NCBI RefSeq assembly: GCF_002288925.2
Contig: NW_022098069.1
Span: 79,327,544 to 79,391,543 of the forward strand
DNA length: 64,000 bases
Source: Delphinapterus leucas
Taxonomy: Eukaryota > Chordata > Mammalia > Artiodactyla > Monodontidae
Direction: 5' to 3'
A program made the translations under genes and the position numbers. The notes under the pieces were generated by a model. The model had not been told where the DNA came from. It searched no databases and saw only the letters and a program-made list of their open reading frames with translations. Positions 25,717 through 37,448 of the stretch are shown here, piece after piece; the stretch's first letter is position 1, and each line of letters starts with the position of its first letter.

Positions 25717-27539
25717 ACACTAATTGAGAATTTTGTTTAAATGTTAGTGTTTCCAAAAATACATTATATTTAAAACACTTTTAGTCCGTAAAGTTGAGCA
25801 AAATCTACTGGAAATGTTAAGTCAAAAGTGAATTTAACCAAAACATAAATCTGAGGCAAATGGTATTATGAATGACTTTTAGTCAAAATACTCTTTGAAA
25901 TATGCTTCTAGCTGCATGTAATGGATGCACTAATATAGAGGATAGCAAACTATTCAACATTTCTACAAGATACAAAATACAAAACTTATTATGGAAATAA
26001 TGTCATAAAACAAGGCACTTAAGTCAGTATAAATTATGAATACTAAATGTTAACCTAAATTACAGTTCTTATATTCTGTTAGAGGCTATGTTCTGTCTTC
26101 CTGACATGTATTCTTCTACTGCTCTTTTACTTGGAACCTATTTGAATAAAAACACATTGTGCTTAATTTAGCAGCTAATTATATGAAAGTGGCTGTCAGT
26201 CAAACATTAGCAAATGGCCATTTTCAAAATAAACAATGGTTTAGTGAATTTGACTACCTTTTTTTTTTTTTACTACAGTTTGTATGTAGACAATTCCATA
26301 ACTGCTGTTCTTGACACATGTGTAAAATTCAATCCCCATATGCCAGGAATGTTAAAATAAAAGCTCAATTTTTCTTGTTACTGAAGTATAGTCAATGAAT
26401 AGTAAAATACTTTATAAATAACATATTTGGCTCAAAACAGATATTTTTGTAAGAGGTATCTATTTGTACCAAATACTTGATATTGTCAATACTGTCTAGG
26501 ATTTTATTTCCTTAGAGAGCTACAGATTTATTAAAATTCTAAGAAATGTCCATTTTACCCCAACTAATAAAAACCACAAAAATATTAAAATATATATTCC
26601 TATAATTCTTGGCCCTAGATAAATAGCTATTGCTGAGAGAAATTATTTTACAAAGTATATTTCATCTCTTCCACTCAATATACATTCCATGGCATTCCTC
26701 TTATTCTGTGTTGAAAAATAAGAAGGTATTTTTTCTTACTACATCTGGCATTAAGAGAGCACTCAGATATGATTCTACAATTTGAGAACCTTGAACTGTT
26801 TTAAGTCTAGAACATGAGGTTCTTCGAGATACACTTATCTGCTTCCAGCATCATGTGTCATTACTCTTTATATGTACTTCTAACATAATAATTTAATATA
26901 TAAGTAGAAAACTACTTTTTCTTCCTTAAACACATCATATTATCTCTTGCCTTAATGTTTTATATATGCATGCCCTCTGTCTAAAATGTCTCTCTCTCTG
27001 ACATAGCCATTGAAACAGGTTTTCTGAATTAAATGGCAATGGTGAGATCCTGGAGCAATGGAGGCCATAACATAGCAAATGACCACCAGACACATGAGTG
27101 GTTACCATAATGGAAAGCAGCCTGAAGAAGTAATCAGAATGGTTTGAAACAGATCTTTGGCAGTTGCCAATTGATCCTGAAAGTGAAATAAATTGGCAAA
27201 CTTCTGAAACTTTACTCGAGTTGTATATGAGAAAAAAAATTCCCTATATTTTGTGAACAGAAGTCTAATGAATCAAACCATAATTTTTTGTGTATAAGAG
27301 TGAACACAAAAAAATCATCAAATAAAAATAATATATACCAGATCAGTACTGAGAAGTTTCTGAAGGCACAAATAACTTCTAAGAGAAATTTCTCACAATC
27401 TCATAACATATCTCCAGCTACAATTGACCTTCTTTGTAACTCACACCTATAACCTTAATTTGAGTTCCTTAGGACTCATTGATGAAAGAAGAAAAAGTGA
27501 AGCCCTAGTTTCTATGTAAAGTAAAACACTATGTTGTCA
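25717..27539. other. Intergenic DNA, possibly including an old retroelement edge
   Basis: AT-rich unique sequence. From about 27000 composition becomes more like the ERV-L-type block to the right, but I cannot align it confidently. No gene is seen. Confidence 0.45.
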
Positions 27540-28960
27540 TGACCTGAATGTGAATGGTGTGACATTACAGCTTCACTCAAGGATGGTTCAGAAAGCTTTT
27601 AGCAAAAAGAAATCCTACCAGTGGACAAGTCTTCTTGAAAGTTCACTTAGTAGTTCCCTTTCCCTAAATAGAAAAATGACTAGAAGTGAAGATCTACAAT
27701 TGACCCATAGATGTAGCCAAAAGTTTGTCTAGAAGTTCACGGAAGAAATAAATTTGTAAATTGATGATAAAGAGATCTGGGGATGACGTGTGTATAGACC
27801 TCTGAAAATTAGCTGAGAGAGTGAGGATATTTGTGATTATGTGAATGTTCACATGGTTTCATCAAGGGCAACCACTGCAGAGGAGGCTATCATTAATGTA
27901 CTGAACATAAGAACCCATTTTGATTATGTCCGTACAACCTCTCTTACTATTTACCCTAGCCCTTACTCAATAAGCCTAAGAAGTAACGAATGAAGTTAGT
28001 GAATGACAAGGGCTTTTACTTACCAGTAAGAAAGATTAACACTAATCTCCTGATATGATTGCTTTCCTTGGGAACAAACTAACTACCTGATGGCAGATGG
28101 ATTATATTGCATCCCTTCCATCATGGAAGGGGCAGCAGTTGGCCCCGACTGGAATAAATAGTTCATTTAGATCTGGATTTGCATTCTTTGCCTAAAATGC
28201 TTCTTGCCAGCAATGGCATCTGCAGTTTAAGGGACACTTTACTTACCTGCTAGGATATTGTTACATAGAATCACTTATGACCAAGTAACTCATTTTACAA
28301 AGAAAAGTATGTCAGTGTTCTCATGCCCATGAAATTCACTGGTCTTACCACACTCCAATCATCCTGAAGCAACTGGCTGCATATAACATTGGAACAGCCC
28401 ATAGAAAACTCGATTACAAAGCCAGAGTTGCCTATGACAATATCGTATGAAGTTTGTGTGCTCTTATTAGATACATTTTATGCTCTGATATTACATATAT
28501 ATATATAGACTATATAATATATGCCATTTAGCCACAGACCTAGAAATTAAGGGGTAAAATATAAAATGGTTCTTCTCATTATTACCCCTAATTTCCCACT
28601 AGAAAATGGTTTAGAGGTCTTAATTCTCAAAGGAGTGAGCTATTCCCCATAGGACAAAACAAGGTTTTCATTGAGCTGGAAACAGAAACTACAACCTGGC
28701 TACTTTAAGCTACACATGCCACTGAACCCCAAAGAATGGTTTTGCTTGATTGACTTGATGATTGATCCTAATTATCATTGGAAATTGGGTGCTCCTCCAA
28801 AATGAAGCTAAGTGTTAGTTAATAAGAAATCCAGGGGGATCCTCTGCGTTGTTTCTTAGCACTCCCATTGCCAGTGGTTAAAGTTTTTGGAAAACTAACT
28901 CAAAACAGTCAGAACCACTAACGCATAGATACTTCAGGAATAAATGTTTTGTATATCTGA
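27540..28960 (+). pseudogene. ERV-L-type endogenous retroelement pol remnant
   Basis: An old, heavily mutated internal fragment of an ERV-L-like endogenous retroelement. Three pol parts are readable in the expected order. A ribonuclease H end is seen at 27835-27900 (DYVNVH, then TTAEEA). An integrase core follows: first catalytic Asp in WQMDYI at 28091-28108, second Asp in YDQVTHFT at 28276-28299, then NHPEATG near 28357. The expected third catalytic position (28384-28386) reads TAA. A dUTPase-like motif (IDPNY) is at 28761-28775, and dUTPase after integrase is a mark of ERV-L. Further in-frame stops occur, for example the TAA after FAFFA near 28190. No flanking LTR pair or envelope region is recognised. 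The part left of 27775 is less certain. Confidence 0.72.
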
Positions 28961-30005
28961 TAAGTTAAAGAACTATAAATTGATTAGTGGCTGTCTGAGT
29001 ACAAAGGGAAACTAGAAGTGTGATGGAACACAGAAATAATACCAACTTCTAAGTACACGACAGGTAGAGAAATGAGAACTGCTTATTGTCTTCCTAGCTT
29101 TAATATGCATGTATTTGTATATATTTGTTGATATACATTAATATACACAAATATACAAAATTAACATAGGTATGTGCTTGTATATTTGCATATATTAACA
29201 GTATATCTGTACATAAATACTAAATATATATACATATATATTATATACATATTTCATTATTATATAGAAAGTATACTTTGTTAGTATTAATATTATCATT
29301 AGTAATATATACACATGCATTAATGATAAATTATTTATAGACTTGTTTGTGTGAGTATTTATACTTCCCAAGGCTGTTATAAAAGATCACAGTAGCTGAT
29401 TAGAGGGAGGCAGAAATGAGAATGGCAGGCAGATAACTTTTAGATACATAAATCCAATTTACTAAAATAAAGTCACTGGGAAAATGACTCTTGTTAAGAA
29501 AATGATAATATTTTTATTTGTAGAAATAGTATCAATTTTTTTCCCTTTATTGTTTCTAATCAAAAATAATGATTATCTTTCTACTTTGAATTCTCTTATT
29601 GGATACACTATTTCTTAAAAAATCTTGGACTCAAGATTCTACTTAAATTTCAGTATCAATAATCTCTTCCTGACAGATTTCATGATTTCATGTGGATTTA
29701 CATGTAAATGTTTATTAAAGCACTAATATAAAATTAAAGATTTTTGAAGTGAATAAAATCACTGACTGGCAAATAAAAATTAGCCTGGAAATAATAGTTT
29801 GGATGGTACTGATTAGATTTCTTACGTTTTAAATGGATTTGATTTCTTTAATAAGGCCTGCTAGAGTCATTTCTTAACACAGGTGTTCTCCGCCTTAAAA
29901 ATGTTCTTGACTATTATTTAATTTATGATTAGTACACTAATTTTCTTTGCCAAAGTGATTAAACAAGTGACCTGCCTCAATAACGTTAACGCAATGCATA
30001 TTTTG
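28961..30005. other. AT-rich intergenic DNA with TA-rich patch
   Basis: Unique sequence apart from the TA/TG low-complexity patch at 29100-29325. No gene is seen. Confidence 0.55.
29100..29325. repeat. TA-rich low-complexity tract
   Basis: Imperfect tatatac/atatgta repeats, probably a decayed microsatellite. Confidence 0.75.
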
Positions 30006-30120
30006 GAAGCTCAACTCAGCATACATTTATTTAATACTTTGTATGTAATTGGCCCTGTTCCAGGTATTGTGCTGAAGTGCAGGTGCCCAAAATGGGAAAC
30101 ATAATCATTTCTCTAAAGGA
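30006..30120 (+). repeat. Ancient L2/MIR-like fragment
   Basis: The order catttatttaatactttgta then ccaggtattgtgctgaagtg resembles the widespread ancient block with catttattgag and ccaggcactgtgctag. The family assignment is tentative. Confidence 0.4.
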
Positions 30121-30804
30121 CATGTTGGAAATAATGATGAGAATACCAAAGGGAAAGGATGCAGAATAAAAAAGGAGCTGGTCTACAGCAGAATTCTGAG
30201 GGAAACTAATGGATATAGAAGCATATAAAATATATTATTATTGTTCAATAATAGTGAACAAGTAAGTATTCCTTCTGTCACCATGAGCTAAGAGAAAAGA
30301 ATCACAAGATATCTGAACTGGCGTTCCAAAAACAAAAAATGTTCCTTGAATAAGAACTTCTTTCCTTAGTACAATGAAAGGTCACACTGAGTGCCAATCA
30401 GTGTTAATGAAAAGGAAGACCTGGTATTAGAACTACTGAAAATTATTCTGAATGTCAAATTTATAGGTAAATAAAACACAGAGATACCAACACTGGGAAG
30501 AGAAATGAAATATATAAGAACTTTTGCCTGCAATGAAAATAAAATCAGAATTTTATAATAGTTCTTTTCTACAATGCTGATTGCTTATATATAGGAACAA
30601 AAGTTCAGATACCCGAGGAAAAAGAATTGTGGCTCAAGATATACAGTGCCAGGTGAAGATATGTTACCTATTTAGTACCTGTTTATTATATTAATAAATC
30701 CATAATATTTAATAAACTCTCATTAAGATAAATGTAAAAAATATTTCAATGTATTTTAGAGATGTCAGTACTTTCAGTTCCAATCATGACATAATTTGTT
30801 TGGC
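30121..30804. other. Unique intergenic DNA
   Basis: AT-rich sequence between the L2-like fragment and an L1. No gene or repeat is recognised. Confidence 0.5.
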
Positions 30805-30923
30805 TTTTATTTTATTTTGTAATTGAAGTATAGTTGATTTATGTTATATTAGTTTCAGGTATACAACATAGTTACAATATTTTTATAGATTATACTCCAT
30901 TTAGATTTATTTTAAAAAGGCTA

Positions 30924-31204
30924 GGGGCTTCCCTGGTGGCGTAGCGGTTGAGAGTCTGCCTGCCAATGCAGGGGACACAGGTTCGAGCCCTGGTCTGGGA
31001 AGATCCCACATGCTGCGGAGCAACTGGGCCCGTGAGCCACAACTACTGAGCCTGCGTGTCTGGAGCCTGTGCTCTGCAACAAGAGAGGCCGCGATAGTGA
31101 GAGGCCCACACACCGCAATGAAGAGTGACCCCCGCTCACCACAACTAGAGAAAGCCCTCGCACAGAAACGAAGACCCAACACAGCCATAAATAAAACAAA
31201 TTTT
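30924..31204 (+). mobile_element. CHR-type tRNA-derived SINE with 13-bp TSD
   Basis: A full-length SINE: gggcttccctggtggcgtag head, B-box ggttcgagccc, and an A-rich tail ending in ataaataaaac followed by T-rich sequence. It is flanked by tttaaaaaggcta at 30911-30923 and 31205-31217, a perfect 13-bp TSD. It lies inside the reverse L1. The A/B boxes are pol III promoter elements inherited from a tRNA; the copy is diverged, so transcription is doubtful. Confidence 0.92.
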
Positions 31205-31283
31205 TTTAAAAAGGCTATATATCCCTGTACTGTACAATATATCCTTGTTGCTCATCTATTTTATAAACAGTAATTTGTATCTC

Positions 31284-31495
31284 TTTTTTTAATTTTTATT
31301 TTTGCAGTACACGGGCCTCTCACTGTTGTGGCCTCTCCCGTTGCGGAGCACAGGCTGCGGACGCGCAGGCTCAGCAGCCATGGCTCACGGGCCCAGCCGC
31401 TCCGCGGCATGTGGGATCTTCCTGGGCCGGGGCACAAACCCGTGTCCCCTGCATCAGCAGGCGGACTCTCAACCACTGCACCACCAGGGAAGCCC
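31284..31495 (-). mobile_element. CHR-type SINE, reverse strand
   Basis: A T-rich tail (reverse-complement poly-A) at 31284-31303, then the SINE body read backwards. It includes the reversed B-box region (cggggcacaaacccgtg) and ends in caccagggaagccc. It joins two L1 regions that are not adjacent in an intact element. The long open frames across it (104 and 142 codons) are read-through, not genes. Confidence 0.9.
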
Positions 31496-31686
31496 TATTT
31501 TTAGTTTTCTGAGAAACCTCCATACTGTTTTCTTTGTGGCTGGACCAATTACATTCCCACCAACAGTACAAGGGTTCCCTTTTCTCCACAGCCTCACCAA
31601 CATTTGTTATTTGTAGACTTCTTGATGATAGCCATTCTGACTGGTGTGAGGTGATATCATTGTGGTTTTGATTTGCATTTTGATTT

Positions 31687-31710
31687 GCATGTAGATGAAT
31701 ATCTACATGC
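31687..31710. repeat. Perfect 10-bp-arm hairpin at L1 inversion junction
   Basis: Arms gcatgtagat (31687-31696) and atctacatgc (31701-31710) around the loop gaat. It sits exactly where the L1 changes orientation. Confidence 0.9.
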
Positions 31711-32190
31711 AAAAGAATGAGATTAGAACATTTTCTTACACCATATACAAAAATAAACTCAAAATGGATTAAAGACCTAAGTGTAAGACCTGAAATCATA
31801 AAACTCCTACAGAGAACACAGGCATACCACTCTTAGGAATAAATCATAGCAACATTTTTTGGCTATGCCTCCTAAGGCAAGATAAATAAAAGCAAAAAAT
31901 AAATAAATTGGACCTAATTAAACTTAAAAGCTTTTCCACAGCAAAGCAAACCACTGACAAAATGAAAAGACAACCTACTGAATGGGAGAAATTTTTTTTA
32001 AATGATATGACCAATAAGGGGTTAATATCCAAAATATATAACCATCTCATACAATTCAATACCAAAAAAGAGAAAAACAGCTCAACTTAAAAATGGGCAG
32101 AAGACCTGAACAGACATTTTTTCCAGAGAAGACATTCAGATAGCCTACAGGCACAAGAAAAGATGCCCAGCATTGCTAGGCATCATCCAG
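31704..32190 (+). mobile_element. L1 ORF2 segment, inverted 5' part
   Basis: Forward-strand ORF2 sequence from acatgcaaaagaatgag through caaaatggattaaagacc, ctactgaatgggagaaat and agaaaagatgcccagcat. In an intact L1 this segment lies immediately upstream of the part at 31496-31690, which is on the opposite strand. The pair is therefore one insertion with an inverted 5' segment. Stops occur throughout. Confidence 0.82.
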
Positions 32191-32372
32191 TTGTCACTGG
32201 GAAATTTATAGAGCACTTTATTTTTTCTTTACATTAGCTACACTACTAGTACCTGAACTCTCACAAAGTAGCTCTGAAAATTTACAATAAATATAACTAA
32301 GATAAATAAAAATATGTTTTGCAATAACTTTGGTGATTTTACTTCATAAAGTAACAGCAAAAATAGAAACAT
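32191..32372. other. Short unique spacer
   Basis: Sequence between the L1 end and the next SINE. No feature is seen. Confidence 0.5.
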
Positions 32373-32706
32373 GGGACTTCTCTGGTGGTGCAGTGGTTAA
32401 GAATCCGCCTGCCAATGCAGGGGACATGGGTTCAATCCCTGGTCAAGGAAGATCCCAGATGCTGTGGAGCAACTAAGCACATGCACCACAACTACTGAGC
32501 CTCCGCTCTAAGCCCACAAGCCACAACTACTGAGTCCATGCGCTGCAACTACTGAAGCCCACACGCCTAGAGCCTGTGCTCCACAAGAGAAGCCACTGCA
32601 ATGAGAAGCCTGCGCACCACAACGAAGAGCAGCCCCTGCTCGCCGCAATTAGAGAGAGCCCACGCTCTCTATGAAGACCCAAAGCAGCCAAAAATAAATA
32701 ATTAAT
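32373..32706 (+). mobile_element. Long-form CHR-type SINE
   Basis: Starts gggacttctctggtggtgc, with B-box ggttcaatccc, a repeated ccacaactactgag segment typical of the longer form, and a taaataattaatt tail. It is diverged at many CpG positions, so it is an older copy. No clear TSD is found. Confidence 0.9.
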
Positions 32707-35200
32707 TAAAGTATACAATTCAATAGTTTTAAAAAACTAGAAGCATGTATTAAACACCTCAAATTAACTCAAAAGGATAGACCTTTACTATCATATATGT
32801 TGCAGAAACATCTCCCAGAAGAAATATCAAGAGGAGGGGGGTTATATCTTTCCAGGATATAACATTCTTCCTTATAGCCTCTGAGATGTAGCATTATCAG
32901 TAGTTAATTAAAATTTCTGAAAATTCTAATTGTCTCATAATTCCTACCCCCGCCTATATTTATTTTAAATAACCTGCTTTAAACAGATCAACCCACTTAA
33001 ACTTTACACAGATAAAAATACCTAAAATTTTACCTATCAGAAAAAGAAAACTAGATTCCTAACTGAGAATATTTGCTTTAATGATTTTGCTCGTCCTTTC
33101 TTCCACAGCAATAGGCACAAGATCTGCAGAATATACAGTCATCAAATACTGTTGATGGAATACATTTGTGAGTGAGAAAAATACAGAATACATTAGCAGT
33201 ATTTCAAAGGAATAAATGAAGACAAAACACCCAAAGCAAGCCATTATATAATCACCTAGCCATTCAGAGCTGACCTGTATTGAGAAATGACATCAGATCC
33301 CTCCCTGGTAAGGAAATGAAGAAAGAGGTGTGGATTAATAAAGTATCACTATATTGCAGTGCAATTTTGTTTAATAATGGGCTCTCTCACTAACCCTCAT
33401 TTAAATTAAAATGATTGAGTAAATGTTGAACAGTATTGTGTGCATGAATGATGGGGGGACTGTAAAAGAAATTAGCTGATGTTATAATTGAGAAAGGAAG
33501 AATCTACAGTGTCACTGGGGATGTTGTGTACAATGAGACTGAGAGATAATGCCCTCTGAATAGGGAACATCACAATTAAATGATGCCAAGCCTTCAGTAA
33601 TCAGACGAGTTCCCAATTTGTGGTAAACATGGTTACTGAAAAGAAACAATCAAACCCTAGTGAAGTTAAGAACATGGTACTGTTGTCTATGTTGGCTACA
33701 CATGCTTCTTCATCACAATCTGATTTTCACTATTTTAAAATTGTCTTTTTCTTGAAATTATACATTAAAAAATAATTGGCAAAAGGCAGTAGTTGAAAAA
33801 ATGTCACTTGAATTTAGCCTAAACTCATTTTGTTCTAAAGGAAAACTGAAAGAATTTTATGTATATTAAAGTTTTTACTGGTATTTATTGATCCACCTAG
33901 TGTTGAAGTCAATATTGTACCAGTTGCTTCTGAAACTATTTAACAACATTCTTCACCTTGCAGTAAATTTTTGTATTTCTTATTATCAGCTGAATTAAAT
34001 ACTGCTGAAAATTAATTACTATTAGGGCAGCTTTACTGAAACATTTGACTCTATTATCAATGATGCATTTACAAATATAGTTGAAATTCCCATTGTATAT
34101 TTTCTGCCATTAACAGACTATGCCCTGTGTTGCTTAAAGTTGACAGCTGAAAATATTACATAGGTGTACACCAGACCCTTCTAGGGTATAATCCAAAAAA
34201 TATAAACTAGTAATGAATTTCACAGAGCAGAAACTAAAAGATAAGGAAAAAGTTCAGAAAGACCTAATGTTTCCTTCTTAAACATTCATTACCATTAACT
34301 ATTCCTCTTTGCATTAAAAAGAATTCAATAGAATGCCAATATGATGTATTCAATATTTTATTACTCTTTCCTTTTCTCTGATTTCTTCTCCCTTTGAAGA
34401 TAAAAGAGTTATTTTAATTAGGATGCAATGGGAATAAATTCAGAATTAACATATGTTGGTGTTCAATAAATGCAATTTTAATTATAACCTTTTCCTGTTT
34501 GTTTCAAAGATTCAGGGAAAGAAAAAACACATCAGAGAAAAAACAAATATTTCTTAACATTTTATATTAATGATATACTGCCTGGAACTTAATTTTGATG
34601 TGTCTATGTGTATTTTTTAATTTGAAAAGTTTGCTTATTCTTCTAGATAGGAAGAAAAATCAAAGAATATATAGAAGCCTCTTCATTGCTTTAAGTGGAC
34701 AGGGAGAATGTTTTTCTACCTGAGCATTGGCAGAGCAGATCTGAAAAATAATCTGTTTCATTAAAAAGAGCCAGAAATGCTCAGAGCTCCAGGCACAGTC
34801 CAGTCCATGGTAGAAAAAAAACAGAAGTAACATGGCTATCCATGAAACTCAAAGACTATTAATTGATTATATTTACCTAATAATTTAGGGTTGTCTCTGC
34901 AGGTTACCAGAACATTATTAGGATTTAGAAAGTCCTTTTCTCAGACACTGCACAGAGGAAGATAAAGTGAATTCAAACATTTCTAGAACTTTTAGAGTAA
35001 CTAAAGGAAGAATTTTCTTCACTATTTTGAAAGGCAGAACTGAACTTAACAACTGCAGAAAAATGTTGATTTATTAGGACAAATAATTCTATTAGATCAA
35101 ACTAAAATTTCAGATAAATTACCCATGGATATTTTTATGTAGAAAGCTATGCTATGTTGGGTATATCTTCTTAATTTCAAATGCATACAAATATCTCATT
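32707..35200. other. Unique AT-rich intergenic DNA
   Basis: No gene or repeat is recognised across about 2.5 kb. This block lies between the last SINE and the start of an L1 5' UTR. Confidence 0.55.
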
Positions 35201-36119
35201 TGGGGTACAAGATAGCAAAGTAGAAGGACTTGAGCTCATCTCCTCTCATGAAAACACCAAAATCACAACTAATTGCTGAACAACCATTGACAAAAAAGAC
35301 TAAAACCTACCAAAAAAGATATTCCACATCCAAAGACAAAGAAGAAACCACAACAAGACAGTAGGAGGGGCGCTTTTGCAATATAATCAAATCCCATACC
35401 TGCTGGGTGGGTGACTCACAAACTGGAAAATAATTATATTGCAGAGGTTCTCCCACAGAAGTAAGAGTTTTGAGCCTCACATCAGGCTCCCCAGCCCAGG
35501 GGTATGGCATTGGGAGGAGAAGCCCCCAGATTATTTGGCTTTGAAGGCCAGAGGGGCTTGGTGCAGGAGCTCCACAGGACTGGGGAAACAGACTCCACTC
35601 TTGGAGGTCCCACACAGGGTTTCACATGCACTGGGACCCAGGGCAAAGAAGTGGCTCGATAGGATTCAGGGCCAGACTACCTGTGACTACTGGAGGGTCT
35701 CCAGGGGAGGCAGGGGTTGGCTATTGCTCACTGTGGGGGCAAATACTGGTGGTGAATGCCCTAGGGAATACTCATCAGTGTGAGCTCTCCCAGAGGTCGC
35801 CATTTTGGCACTGAGACTTGGCTCCCACCCAACAGCCTGCAGGCTCTAGTACTGGGACTCCTCAGACTATACAACCAACAGGGTGGGACACAGCCCCACT
35901 CATCAGCAGACAGGCTGCCCAAAGTCCTCCTGACACAACAGCCACCTATAAACACACCCCTTGACACGGCCCTGCCCCTCAGAGGGACAAAACCCAACTC
36001 CACCCACCAGTGGGAAGACACAGGTCCCTCCCACCAGGAAGCCTCCGCAAGCCCCTGGACCAACTTCATCCACCAGGGGGCAGACAGCAGAACCGAGAAG
36101 AATTACAGTCCTACAGACT

Positions 36120-37060
36120 GAGGAACAGGGGCCACAAACACAGAAAGATAGACAAAATCAGACAGCAGAGAAATATATTCCAGACAAAAGAACTAGATAA
36201 AACCCCAGAAGAACAACTAAGTGAAGTGGAGATAGACAATCTACCAGAAAAAGAATTCAGAGTAAAGATAGTAAAAATGATCCAAGATCTCAGAAAAAGA
36301 ATGGAGGCACAGACCAAGAAGTTACAAGAAATGTTTAATGAAGAGCTAGAAGCTTTAAAGAATAAGCAGAGATGAACAGTACAGTAACTGAAATGAAAAA
36401 TACACTAGAAGGAATCAACAGTAGAATAATGAGGCAGAAGAACAAATGTGATGTGATGTGATGTGAGCTGGAAGACAGACTGGTGGAAATCACTGCTGTA
36501 GAACAAAATAAAAAAGAATGAAAAGACATGAGCACAGTCTAAGAGACCACTGGGACAACATTTCTCATTATAGTGGTCATAGAAGGAGAAGAGAGAGAAA
36601 AAAGGTCTGAAAGAATATTTGAATAGGTAATAGCCAAAAACTTCCCTAACATGGGAAAGGAAACAGTCACCCAAGTCCAGGAAGCACAGAAAACCACATA
36701 CAGGATAAACCCAAGGAAGAACACACTGAGACACATGTTAATCAAATTGACAAAAATTAAAAACAAAGAAAAAATATTATAAGTAACAAGGGAAAAGCAA
36801 TAAATAACATACAAGGGAATCCCCATAAAGCTATCAGCTGATTTTTCAGCAGAAACTCTGCAGGCCAGAAGGGAGTCACATTATATATTTAAAGTGATAA
36901 AAGGGGAAAACCTACAACCAAGAATACTCTACCCAGCAAGTCTCTCCTTCAGATTTGATGGAGAAATCAAAAGCTTTACAGAAAAGCAACAGCTAAGAGA
37001 ATTCAGTACCACCAAACCAGCTTTACAACAAATGATAAGGGAACTTCTCTAGATGGAAAA
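36120..37060 (+). pseudogene. L1 ORF1p remnant (35 kb L1)
   Basis: The N-terminal coding is open within 36010-36375 and includes a charged helical stretch (KMIQDLRKRMEAQTKKLQEM). It ends at a stop after KNKQR. Coding similarity resumes (TLEGINSR) and is disrupted by a small (TGATG)n expansion at about 36446-36470 and further indels. The C-terminal RNA-binding part is seen as scattered pieces up to the ttctctagatgg region near 37050. It is non-functional. Confidence 0.78.
36446..36470. repeat. Short (TGATG)n repeat in ORF1
   Basis: About four units of tgatg/gatgt, a local expansion compared with the equivalent place in the 20 kb L1. Confidence 0.8.
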
Positions 37061-37448
37061 GAAAAGGCCACAACTAGAAACAAGAAAATTATGAAATGGG
37101 AAACTCACCAGTAAAGGCAAACAGACAGTAAAGGGAGGAAATCATCCACACACGAATATGATATCAAAAGCAGCAAACGTGAGAAGACCAGAGTACAGAT
37201 GCAGGATATCTGAAATGCATTTGAATTTAAGAGACCAGCAACTTAAAATAATCTTGTATATATATAGACTGCAATATCAAAACCTCATAGTAACTGCAAA
37301 CCAAAAATCTGCAATAGATATACACACAAAAACAAAAAAAGGAAACCAAACACAACACTAAAGATAGTCATCAAATCACAACAGAAGAGAACAAAAGAGG
37401 AAGGGAAGAAAAAAGACCTACAAAAACAAACATAAAACAATTAACAAA

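Larger units (their letters stand above)
30805..31690 (-). mobile_element. L1 3' part of a 5'-inverted insertion
   Basis: Reverse-strand L1: the 3' end (tgaagtatagttgattta) is at 30805-30923 and 31218-31283, and ORF2 C-terminal sequence is at 31496-31690 (gaaacctccatactg, accaacagtacaaggg, tgatttgcat). About 490 bp between 3' UTR and ORF2 is missing compared with the copy at 5845-7105; the gap coincides with the reverse SINE at 31284-31495. A forward SINE sits at 30924-31204. The adjoining 31704-32190 is the upstream L1 segment in opposite orientation. Confidence 0.8.

Noticed and set aside
27550..27732. 60-codon frame as an independent small gene
   Set aside because: It adjoins the ERV-L-type remnant and shows no separate protein family signature.
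31371..31799. 142-codon reverse-strand frame
   Set aside because: It runs through a SINE, an L1 piece and the inversion junction; composition and boundaries are explained by the repeats.
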